A stretch of DNA of 48,319 bases from contig JH720376.1 in assembly GCA_000231825.2 (NCBI GenBank), forward strand, positions 132,706 through 181,024, read 5' to 3'. Below the pieces are notes generated by a model that ran no database searches, was not told where the DNA came from, and saw only the letters and a program-made list of their open reading frames with translations. Each line of letters opens with the position of its first letter. Within the stretch, counting starts at the first letter, position 1. The translations under genes were made by a program, and so were the position numbers. This stretch comes from Tetrahymena elliotti 4EA. Lineage: Eukaryota; Ciliophora; Oligohymenophorea; Hymenostomatida; Tetrahymenidae. Shown piece by piece: positions 1-10,520 of the stretch.

Positions 1-245
1 GTTAAAATAAAATTTTGTGTTTTACTTTTTCTGAGGGTGATTTTTTCAAATAAGAAAAGTTTTTTAGTAGATTAAGCATATTACCCGTCTGCAAATGTTT
101 GTAAATATGATTATTAACAGGAAAGTTCAAATAAGAATTGCAAAAAATGTATAATGATATTTTTGAAGGTTTTTTTTTTAGTTTTGAAAATATAAGAAAC
201 TCAATCATGCATGGTTATTGAATGATTTTGATCAACATTTTCTTA

Positions 246-522
246 TTTAATTTTTAAGAACATAAAGTGCCAGTTTGAACTATTTTCTTCTTACATACTA
301 TTTTATTTGTAATTAAATGATTTCTTGAGTATTATTATAAAATGCAATATTATTTTTATAAACTGAAGATTCCCTACTTAAAAATATTAAATAAAATTGA
401 AAATATTAACTTTCTTGATATAAAGTACCATCAACATTTTATTAAGTTACACCATATACTTCAATACTTATCTATTATACAATAAAACTAAATCCTTTTT
501 ATTGACTTCTATTTCCTATATA
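246..522 (-). repeat. Left arm of a long imperfect inverted repeat
   Basis: The reverse complement of this stretch matches 1467-1738 over most of its length, with scattered substitutions and small gaps. Shared blocks include GGAAATAGAAGTCAAT, CTTAATAAAATGTTGATGG and TATCAAGAAAG. The arms therefore face each other across about 940 bp. The right arm lies inside an open frame, so this arm is best read as a second, more decayed copy of that sequence in opposite orientation. It could form a long hairpin transcript. Confidence 0.8.
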
Positions 523-1466
523 TATTGTTAAAGTAAATTATATTTTTAAGGAAATAGTAAAATAAATGTAATGAAACTATTGTTGATACTAAACTAAAAA
601 TTTATCAGTACCCTAATTGCAGTTTGGTTACAGATACTTAGTTTTGCAATAATTAATGTTTCGTTTCTCAATTTTATTCTAAAATAAAATTAGTGTATGA
701 CTTACTGTGGAAATGGAGTAATAGCAAAACATACCTTAAGTTGTAAATAATCTAATCTTTGCATAGACGGATTGGATTACATTGAATCTGAAAAGTGCAA
801 TGAACATTTCTAAACTGAAAACAAAAATTAGAGTTTTTAAAATAATTAGGAAAACCAAAACAAAGATTCAAGCTAATTAATTATAATTATCTTAATAGCC
901 TCAGTTGCTATTTTGTTAATTCTTTTTATTTCTAGTTTTGTATATTAATCAATAAAACATAAATCAGTTATAAAAATCTAACAATAATTTTAAGAGACAA
1001 CAAAAACAGAAATTAATGAAACCAAGAAAAAATATAATAGTATTTAATAAGAAATAGAAGTTTTAAATTAAAAAATAGAAGCAAATTAGTAAATTGGAAT
1101 AAAATTAAATCAAATAATACCTACTTTTAATTTTAATAGTAAATCATAAGATTTAGAAGAATAGCCTATTGAGGAATAATTAGTAAGACTAAGCTTCTTA
1201 GTAGCAGCTTTAATCAAATCTTGCCATTGAGTATTAAGAAAGCATCTAATAATTTTTATTAATTTTTAATTAATTTATTTAATTAGTTTTTATTAATTTT
1301 ACCATTTTAATTTGTTAAAAAAATTAATTCAATAAAATTATATCATATATTTATTTTAATTGGTATCAATAAATTTCCTTTTTTCATCTTTTTTATACTT
1401 AACAAACATTAAAAGAAATGAATAATAATTATTTTCTTAAAAACATAATTTGCATTATCAATACAG
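523..1466. other. Spacer between inverted-repeat arms
   Basis: AT-rich DNA between the two arms. A short Gln-rich open stretch with an ATG near 1016 runs toward about 1300 on the plus strand, but nothing in it is recognisable and TGA is rare by chance in such DNA. I see no gene I can support. Confidence 0.4.
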
Positions 1467-2198
1467 AGATAGGAAATAGAAGTCAATCAAAAAAGATTTA
1501 GTTTTAATCCAGAAGTAGCATTGAAATATAGGGTGGAACTTAATAAAATGTTGATGGAACTTTCTATCAAGAAAGCTAATATTTTCAATTTTATTTATTA
1601 TTTTTAAGTTGAGAATTTTCAGTTTATAAATAATATTTCATTGGATAATAATACTCTCAAAAAATCATCTAATTACAAAAAAATAGTATGGAAGAAGAAA
1701 ATATCTCAAGATAGGCACTTTTGTTCTTAAGATTAGAATATTTGTTTGAAAAAAGTTATACAGGGATTAGATAAACAAGGTATACATTATTCTATAAGAG
1801 ACATTGATATGGTGTAATTGAGCTCAGATAAATTAATTGATTACAGATAATTTATGAGCATAATTTATATTTCGTATTCATGTAAATTCTCTTTAAAAAA
1901 ATAAAATCCGGATTTTTTGATCAGTCTTTACTAGTAATAAATTGTTATTATTGCTAACAATTAGAATATTGTAAAGTCCAAAAAATTAGGAATGGACATT
2001 CATAGAAGAATGCAAAACGTTTTTTTTAATAATAGAATGTCAAACAAAAATGGTTAATTTGAAAAAAATAGATATTAGTTGAAAAAATTCAAATATTTAA
2101 ATAGAAGAATTAACATTTTTATTAAATATAAAGGAAAATACAATTTTTATCAATAAAATGAATAGTAAGCACTTTATAATTAATAGTTAGGAGGGTGA
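1422..2198 (+). pseudogene. Repeat-borne open frame, possibly a mobile-element ORF remnant
   Basis: With TAA/TAG as Gln, this frame is open for about 259 codons, from just after TGA 1419-1421 to TGA 2196-2198. There is no ATG until 1548, so the start is missing or lies in an upstream exon. The translation is rich in Lys, Asn and Ile, with no domain I recognise. The first third is also present as the inverted copy at 246-522, which marks it as repetitive sequence. It ends against the opposite-strand Tc1/mariner relic, so it may be an accessory ORF of the same element or a separate insertion. Whether it is still functional cannot be judged. Confidence 0.4.
1467..1738 (+). repeat. Right arm of the long imperfect inverted repeat
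   Basis: Inverted partner of 246-522. Matching weakens beyond about 1738 and before about 1467, which sets the arm at roughly 270 bp. It overlaps the degenerate open frame at 1422-2198. Confidence 0.8.
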
Positions 2199-2670
2199 TC
2201 AATAAGGGTAAAATTATACTTCTTTAAGTACTCCATAGTTTTCTTGTATTTATGAAAAGGGGCATTGTTTTAGTAGAAGTAAAATTTTCTTTTTTAACTT
2301 CTTGTAACAATTTTATTTTAAAAATGGATATCTAAAAAAGGTAGTAAATATTCTTCTAAAACCTATCAGAAGTGAACTTAAATCCACTCTCTTTGATACA
2401 GAGCTCTGATCTATTCTCCAAAAAAATGGTTCCTCAAACCATTAGACACACTCTTTTTTGTTTGGGATAGAAATAAAATTTAACTCATCTTAAAAACTCC
2501 AGCAACCTTGCTTCTTTCGATTTAAGCTAAAAGTAACTCTCATCACTAATAGTTTCATAGTTTTTATGCATATTTAAATCTTTTTGTGATATGACTATCA
2601 TTTAGCTAAGGAATCTGAATAGGAACAATAAATTTTAGTCCTAAACTTTTTATTAATTGAAAAAATCTAT
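2160..2670 (-). pseudogene. Tc1/mariner-family DDE transposase relic
   Basis: One minus-strand frame preserves the order of landmarks of Tc1/mariner (IS630) transposases. It has an SDES.F motif carrying the first catalytic Asp, then CLMV-stop-GTIF in place of the usual VMVWG.I, then LLLKQCPFHK where QQDNAPFHK is expected, then LIDHPP near the SPDLNPIE region. The second catalytic Asp is gone (KQC for QDN). Two in-frame TGA codons interrupt the frame, one after FLR and one inside MV.GT. The N-terminal DNA-binding part and the final Asp/Glu are not recognisable. It is a dead copy. Related elements are common in ciliate germline DNA. Confidence 0.75.
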
Positions 2671-3054
2671 AAAAAAAATAGAAATTCCAATTGATTAAGT
2701 TTTTAAGAGGTGTTTGAATTTAAATAATATTTTTGTAAGGTAGTAATTTTAATAATTTAAAAAAAAAATTTTGGAAGGAAAAATATTTAATTAAAATAGA
2801 AAAATTAAATAATAAAAATGGCTATTTCATAAATAAAATACTAAAAATATTTTAATTGTTATTTTCTACTTATAATTGATATTTTATTTCTGTAAATAAG
2901 AATCTTGACTAGAAGAATAGAATAGAAAAGAAATTTAATTTGATTAAAAATTGACTATATAAATTTGATTAATAAATCAAATTAAAATTAAATAATATAA
3001 TTAAAAAAAATACTTTTCAAATAACAAATAAATAAGTTAAGATAAAAAAATATC
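2671..3054. other. Intergenic, AT-rich
   Basis: Long A and T runs only. It would hold the promoter of the gene starting at 3055, but no specific element is visible. Confidence 0.5.
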
Positions 3055-3750
3055 ATGTCTCTAGAAGCTGATCTACTTGACTGTTTCGCTTATGAATTAA
3101 TTTTTGAAGCTAAAACAGATCATTAAAAAAGTTCTATTTACCACTCGAAATTTGATGAAATTTTGAATAAGTACTAGTAGAATAGACTTAAAATTCATAA
3201 TTTTGGTTTGAATGTAAATTTTTATCAGCCAGACATTTGCTTTTTATTAAAATCTGAGAAAGGGATTAGATTTGAAGAATGCCTTTGTTAAATAAGAGGA
3301 AAACCAAAAACAAATAAGAAGAAACTTAAAACAATAGGTCCCTTTTTTTACCTAGATGGTTTATTTAAAAACAACGAAAATTTGGTTATTTCTATTCTGA
3401 AAGTTAGAATTAATTAATTAGATGAAGATTATAAAAGTAAATATAGATACTTAGAAGGTTATATTTTTGTTCACATTTTTGATAAGATCTATTTAGATAT
3501 CAGAGATAATACCAAAAGAAAACGCAGTAGAAATTTAGAAAATGTTGATTAATGTGTTACAAATTAACTTCGTTTACCTATGGATGATTATAGTTAAGAA
3601 AATGAATAAAATAAATATGGGTATTAAAATATTTAAGATGAGAATTAAAAAACTTTAGATTATTTTAAAACAGAGGCACATCAATCTAAATAATTAAATA
3701 TATAATAATATAATAGATATTGTTCAATTATTTCAAACTAAACATATTGA
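3055..3750 (+). CDS. Hypothetical protein, 231 aa, paralog of the next gene
   Basis: Single open frame of 232 codons from ATG 3055 to TGA 3748, with TAA/TAG read as Gln. The N-terminal two thirds has ordinary globular composition. The tail from about residue 175 is polar and Gln/Asn-rich. I recognise no domain. The motifs D.CFLLK, KK.K..G.F.YL, ILKV and Y.FVHIF recur in the same order in the gene at 4592, so the two look like an old tandem duplication. No signal peptide or membrane segment is visible and no intron is needed. Function unknown. Confidence 0.7.
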
Positions 3751-4591
3751 TTCTATCAAATTAATTTTGATAAATTATTATATAAAAATATGCTAGCAAA
3801 AATTTATAGATATATATTTGATCAAAAATATTTTATTTTTTATTTGTAAGTTAACAAAAAATTATGTTTTAGAAATCTATGTTTGATTAATTTTTTTGAT
3901 CTGACAAAGATGATATACTTTTTGAGATAAAAGACTTTTATTTTTATTATTTTAATAACTAATGAAGTGGTTCTGATATTTTATATTGTCTTCAGATAAT
4001 TAAAATAAAAAACTTTTATTTTTTATGTGTTAAATTGAAGTGCTGAAAATTTAAACATTATTAATAATAAAAATGAATTTTTAATGAAAAAAAGGTATTT
4101 ATTTATTTAACTGGAGTTAAATAGATTAAAACGTTTTATGTATTTTTTAAACAATTTACAATATTCAATTAGAAATGAGTTTATTTTAAAACAAATAGTT
4201 AATAAAAAATGAAAAAGAGTCCTAATTTAATGAAAAAAATTAAAGGAAAATATTATATTGATTGATTCTTTTTATTTATTGAATCAATTAATTTTCCTTT
4301 TCAATTAAAATAAATAGGAGGAAAATATTTGGTTGTTAATTATTTTTTGAACAACATTTTATACATGATAAAAATTTGATCAGAAATAAAATAATTGAAA
4401 ATAAAATTTTTACCCTCTACTCTTAATCAATCTTTATCTTTCTCTTTAATTTGTAAATTGCTTCTTATATATATCTTATCTTAACAATTTTTTCATAAAA
4501 AATACTTAAATAAAAAAATAAGAGTACACAAACAACTATCAAAAACAAATAAAAGAAAGAAGAAGCACTGTTTTTGAAAAAACGAATTTAA
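3751..4591. other. Intergenic, AT-rich
   Basis: About 840 bp between the two paralogs. No coding signature, RNA gene or clear repeat is visible apart from poly-A/T tracts. Confidence 0.5.
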
Positions 4592-5680
4592 ATGTAGCAA
4601 ATAAATATTTCAACAAAATTAATTTTTGGTAAACTAAAGATTGAAGATAGTGATATCGAAAAATTTTACTTAACAAACTTACCGAAATTTGTTGATGAGG
4701 TTTCTGATGGACATTTTTAGTCCTTAGATAAATTTCCTACTTAAGACTAAATATAAGCAGATAAATGCTATTTACTGAAAATTTAATCAAATGATCTTTA
4801 GAGGATTGCTAGATAAAATACATCTATTTCTATATGCTCAAAATTAGGTAAAAAATATAAGGAAGCTGGAATGTTTAAATACTTGATATGCAATATTTTG
4901 GGACTAAATAATATACAATGTAGATTGATTAAAGTTAAAGAAGAAATTAAGATAGAAAATGAATTTGAGAAACTCAGAGATTACAAATTTGTTCATTTTT
5001 ACCAATTACCTGATCAAAAAAATCCTTTGCAAAACCTCAAAAATACAATTACTTACTACTACTAAAATAGCACTTAGCATTCAGAACATCTAGATAGCTA
5101 AAATGAAGAATCTAGTACAATTACCAATAATATTCACTAAACTAGACAAAAAAAATTAAATAATCCAAAAAATTAACAAAATAAACTAAACCCTACTCAA
5201 CTAAGGAATCATGTTGAGGGAAATTCTTTCAATTAAGAATCAAAAGCTAGAGAATAAGAAGAGGAGGTTAGTAATCATAATCTAAATATTGTAAATAATA
5301 GCAACTTAGATAATATTCAAAATATTTAACAATAATAACCGCTATTAAACTAAGCTGTTGAAAACTAATTAAACCCACAATAAGCAATTTAAAATCTTAT
5401 TAATATAATCTAATAAAAAGACCTTCAAATTTTAGATTAACAATATATTATCTTATAACAACAAATGTAATAAGTACAGTTGAGAAGATAAACCCTTTAA
5501 AATATGAGTAAAACATCAATCAATCAGCCAATTTTAATACCATCACCTCTTGATATAAATAATTAACTGCAAAATTAATTAAATGTTAATAAATTGAACA
5601 TTCCAACAAATAAGTTTGATAAAATTTAAGTTAAATAATAAGAAGAAGACAAAATATAAATCATTGATTTAGAAGATTGA
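4592..5680 (+). CDS. Hypothetical protein with Gln/Asn-rich C-terminal half, 362 aa
   Basis: Single frame of 363 codons from ATG 4592 to TGA 5678; the second codon is TAG (Gln). Residues 1-150 look globular. They share D.CYLLK, KK.K..G.F.YL, LIKV and Y.FVHFY with the gene at 3055. Residues 160-310 are very rich in Gln and Asn, followed by a polar tail ending in acidic residues (IIDLED). There is no signal peptide or membrane span. No family is recognised. The Q/N-rich half resembles the disordered tails common in ciliate nuclear and cytoplasmic proteins, but that is only a compositional remark. Confidence 0.75.
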
Positions 5681-6368
5681 TGAAATACTAATCCATTAAA
5701 TTTAAATAATATGATATAAAAAATACTAAATAAAATAATGCTTAATTAAAATCAAATAGTCTATTCAATATTGTTCATTTAAAATTAATTAAATAAAAAC
5801 AGGTAGAATTTGGAGCTTTTTTTGATAATTAAAGCATTTACTTTAAATTAATATTTTCGCTAAAATAAGATCTAATATTTCTTAAATCATTATTCTGTAA
5901 ATATAATTTAATTAAAATTTTATCAAGTAATTTATGTTGTTTATAATCATTACTACTTAAATTCTTATTGTATCTTAAATAATTCTTCAAAATAATTAAA
6001 ATTTTCATCAAATAAATTGAATTCTATTTTTGTTTTAGAATTTGTAGCAAATAAATTGTATTAAATAAATTGGTTAAGATTTTTCTATTCACTTTTTTAG
6101 ATTATTTTAAATTGTTATTTAAAAGTGCAATATCTAATACAGTAACAAAGTATTTAAGAGAATCAAAAGAAATTGATGAAATAAAAAATATTACAACTAA
6201 CTGATTGATCTTCTTCAAATAACAAAATTTAAGGTATTAATTAAAATTTCAAAATAAATTTGAAAATATTTTTCTCTAAATTAAAATTACATAAAAACAT
6301 CCTATATTTTGTAAGAATTTAATTTAAATTGAAATTTGAAATAAATAAAGATTGAAAAATAAAAAAGG
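5681..6368. other. Intergenic, AT-rich
   Basis: Nothing beyond AT-rich DNA and homopolymer runs is visible. It contains the presumed promoter of the LRR gene. Confidence 0.5.
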
Positions 6369-9300
6369 ATGTCATTATAAAATGAAATATTTTTTGAAAA
6401 ATTAGAAGATGTATTGATTAATTTGAATAATTTTAATAATTATTTTATTTAATAAAATAAAAGTTTCAAAAATCATAGGTTGAATCACATAAACATATTT
6501 ATCTCGATTTGAGGTTATCAATAATTCCTAGATAAATCTTCACTTTTCTTTTTTTTGATACCTTATTTTTAAATATTCTCTGATAAATATATTAATTAAA
6601 TAACATTAAAGAGGAAAAAGTACAAAGGCACAAAAAGCATTTGATTTAAGTTCTTCTTTAGCTAAATGCACTAATATTTAGTCCCTCACAATTAATCTTA
6701 TGTAAAAAAAAAGATTTATTTATTTTCTAATTTTTTATTTAATAATATTTAAATTATCAAAATTAAAAAATATATCAAAATATTATTATTATATTTTCTA
6801 TGTTTACTGAATTATAAATTGTTATTTTAAGTTTGCTTTAAATATTAATTTTACTTTTCTTTTTATTTAATAAATACTCTATTCTTTTAGTTATTTAATT
6901 TATTTACAATTAATTTTTTTTTAAACATTAAAAGTTTTGGTAAGATTACTGCATTAGGTGCTTAATATTTAGGCTCTGGATTATCATAATGTCTTAATCT
7001 TTAAAATTTTACTCTCAAAGCTAGGTAATACCTTTTCACATTCTTTTATTATAAATCCTAAAAGGATAAATCAAAACAAATTTATTATTTATTTAATTTC
7101 CCTCCCTCTATATAAACTACTGAAAATGAGTTGATAGATATCTTATTTTAATCAATATTTATAATTAAATTCCTCATTTTCTTTTGACAATTTTGAATAC
7201 TATTCAAAAATTAAAAAATATAAAAGTGAAAATGAATTTGAAGACAAAGGAATATTAGATTTCATCTCTAATTTATCAAAGTGCCAAAAAATGGAAAGTT
7301 TGACTCTCGAACTTTAGTAAAATATTTTAATGATTTTTGTTTGAATCTTATGTTAGCTGATTATGAAATTAGCTTGTTTTACAACTAAGTTTTATTATCT
7401 TTTATTTTGTCTTTTTTTTATCAAAAAACTATTTAGATTTATTTTTAATTTATTAAAAAGGGGTAATAAAATTAAAGATTAGGGTGCATCAGACTTAGGC
7501 TCTTACTTAGCTAGCTTTCCTAAACTAATAAATTTAAATCTTAATCTTTGGTAAAAATTTTATGTCATATAGAAAAAATTAAATTTTTAAGTTCTTAGAC
7601 TTTCACATGTTTTTATATATTTGAATTTCTTCATAATCTAGTTAGCCTGTCAGCTATCTTAGCTCTTTTCATTTTTTGCCTATTTTTGGCTCTTTATTTG
7701 AAAGATATTACTGTTATTTGATTTATTTTTTTTCGCTTTTTAAATAAGCTATAATTCCATCGGACCACAGGGTATATAAGGTTTTGGTGCTGGTTTAACA
7801 AAATGTACTAATATTTAACAATTTGGAATAAATCTTGAGTAATAATTTACAAATAAAATATCAAAATTTCCTTATTTCAAAAATTCTAATAGAAAAAATG
7901 CCATTGGTGAACAGGGTGTCTAAGAATTAGGTTTATATTTAGCAAAATGTCCTACTCTCTGTTCCTTGAAACTTGAGTTAATGTAAATATTTATTAAAGA
8001 ATTATCACTAAATAAGATTATTCATTATTTTTTCTATTTATAATTATTACAAAATTTTAACTTGCTTTAACTATTTAAAATGTTTACCTTAAATGAATTA
8101 TTTGATTTCAATTTTAAATCATACAATCAATAGGCTTATCTTTATTCTTTTATAAAGGCTTTATTGTTTATTTTAAATTTTTAAGAGTTGACACATAAGA
8201 TTTTTCCTAAAATATTACTAGGTATAATGAAATTGGCTCATAGGGGGTTTAAGAATTGAGTTCTTGTTTATCTATTTGCAATACTTTATAAGTTTTGATA
8301 CTTGATTTTAGGTAAAAAAATTATTGATTAATTAATATTTTGAACATTAAACTTAATATTGATTTTAAAAATACATACAAGATAGTTGAGATTAAGATTT
8401 AAGTGCTTTCTTTTCCCTAATTTATTATAAAATATTCTTCATTTTTTGCTTTATTTATTTGAAATACTTCCCTTATTCTTTAATTACATGCCTTTACAAA
8501 AATATTAGTTTCACATGAAAATTAGTAACAAAATAGATGAGAATCGTGATATTAACCTTTAATTAAAACAATATTTACTTTTAATTATTATTTACTTTAT
8601 AAAAATGAATGAATAAATTAGAATTTTTATTATATTTATTCTATGTTAATTTATACTTTATTAAAATTAAAGTCGCAATAAAATTAATAGCGATGATGTA
8701 ACTAAAATGGGTACTTATTTAGCCATGATGAAACATCTTTAAATTTTAAAACTTGAGCTAAAGTAGTTGATTTATTAGTTTTAATCTTTAATTAAAGTTA
8801 TTTTCAAATTATTTTTTTAATTTTTTTTTCTTCATTTTTACATTTAAATGTTTATTATCTATCATAAATTGATTAAAAACTATATGATATATTAATAGAC
8901 AAAATAGAATTAATGCAAAAGGTGTACTAGATTTATGTAGTTCTTTAGCCAAGTGTACTAATCTATCAAATGTTACGTTGGGAATTTGGTAAAAATCTTA
9001 TTTTTTATATTTTTTTAGATAATTTTCAAATAAATTTAATAGTGGTACTAGCATTTTTGTTATTTTTAAAACCTATTTGTTTTAAAATTAAAAGTGACAT
9101 CTTGTTTGATGATATTAGTGCATTAGAGTTAGGATAAAATTTATCATAGTTAATTAATCTTTCATCTTTGTCTCTTGATCTCGAGTAAAAATAAAAAATA
9201 TTCTAAACTCAATTTTATGTTTTTTAATAAATGAAAAAAATCTTTTAAAAAAAAAAATTATTTGTAATGACTTACATTCAAAAACTTAATATTTACTTTA

Positions 9301-10130
9301 CTTACATTCTTTTGATTTTCTAAAAGAATTAAAAAATTTTTAATTTATTTTTTTTGTTTTGTTTAGAAACAATTAGATAAGCTCCGAGAGTGCATCTAAC
9401 TTAGGTTATGGTTTAGCCCGTTGTACTAATCTTAAAATACTGTCAATTAATCTTTCGTAAAAATATTAAATTGTTTTACGCCTCTTTAATAATCCAATTT
9501 TCTTCTAGAATTTTTTTGTGTTTTTTATTATTTATCAGTTCAGTTTTTTCAAAATTTTATTTGAATTTTTAATAGAGGCTCTTAAATTGGTGTAAATTTT
9601 GCATTAATCTTGATTCCTTAACTAACTAGTTGTAAAAAACTCTCAACTTTGAAACTCTATCTTGAGTAAAGAAATAATTTTTTTAACTTTCAAAAAATTA
9701 AAATAATCTTTCTAAATCATAAAATTTATTTTATTTAATGAACAATTAAAATTGATTATTAAATATATTTGAATTAATTAATATTCTCTTATTTTTTTTA
9801 TAGTTTATTAAAATCTTTCTCCTTCTTTTTCTTAATTAAAATATATTAATCCATAAAAAAAAGTAAAAATTAGATTAATAATAGTAACATTTTGTATTTA
9901 TATTCTTCCATAGCAAATTTGACAAATCTCTCAACATTATCACTAAATCTTTTGTAAAAGAATTTTCTTTTTTTTCCTCTTTATCTCATTCATGTTTATT
10001 ATGATTATTAAGACAAATTCTTATTCAAAAAATAAATAGGAGGGGAAACAACATTGATAGCAATGTTTTATATTGGGCTGGTGAAAAAATTTGGAAGATG
10101 AAGAGATTAGTTAAATTTAATAAATTCTGA
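6369..10130 (+). CDS. Leucine-rich-repeat protein, 456 aa, one repeat per 90-nt exon
   Basis: Fifteen exons: 6369-6478, 6612-6701, 6935-7024, 7227-7316, 7461-7550, 7749-7838, 7893-7982, 8222-8311, 8673-8762, 8899-8988, 9095-9184, 9367-9456, 9576-9665, 9864-9953 and 10040-10130. Exons 2-14 are each exactly 90 nt with phase-2 introns on both sides. Each encodes one 30-residue LRR of ribonuclease-inhibitor-like type: GN.I...GA..LG..LAKCTNLQ.L.LNL. Clear units are LAKCTNIQSL, LSQCLNLQNF, LARCTNLKIL and IANLTNLSTL. Exon 1 (M at 6369) supplies a short polar N-terminus and its phase agrees with exon 2. The last exon is a degenerate repeat ending at TGA 10128. Such proteins form curved protein-binding surfaces; the partner is unknown. 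No signal peptide or catalytic domain is seen. Confidence 0.88.
8520..8610 (+). pseudogene. Possible decayed LRR exon inside the longest intron
   Basis: The intron 8312-8672 (361 nt) is the longest of the gene. After an AG near 8526 it reads NKIDENRDINLQLKQYLLL, which resembles the start of an LRR unit (N.I...G...L...L). The conserved Gly and the LAKCTNL core are missing and no good donor follows at 90 nt. It may be a lost repeat exon or chance. Confidence 0.3.
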
Positions 10131-10520
10131 TAAATAACTTTAAAATATGAAATTAATATTTAGATGGAAAGAAATAGATAGAAACAAATAAATTATTTAA
10201 ATATCTAAGTATTTTTGAATTAAATTTCATTTTTTCATTGAATTGCACAGGTGTTATTTATGTTAATTTTTTTAGTTTTATTTATTTAAAGGTAACTTAA
10301 ACTTATTAATTTAAAACGAATTTTAAATGATTAAGATAGTGTTTGTTTTGAAATGATAATATGATTAGTACATAATATATAGATTGATACATAATAGATA
10401 ATAATAGATAGATATAAGAAGATAGAAATATTTATATTTAAATGTATGATAGAGATAATAAATTTTAAATTTAAAAGACTCTATTTTATTTTGTTGGAAT
10501 GAGCTATCAGGAATTAAAAA
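10131..10520. other. Intergenic with a short GATA-like microsatellite
   Basis: 3' ends of two convergent genes (LRR gene plus strand, ArfGAP minus strand). At about 10375-10425 there is an imperfect run of GATA/GATT/AATA units (atagataataatagatagatat). Nothing else is visible. Confidence 0.55.

Noticed and set aside
2..208. Minus-strand 68-codon ORF
   Set aside because: Low-complexity AT-rich frame with no homologous copy in the right arm and no start context or family.
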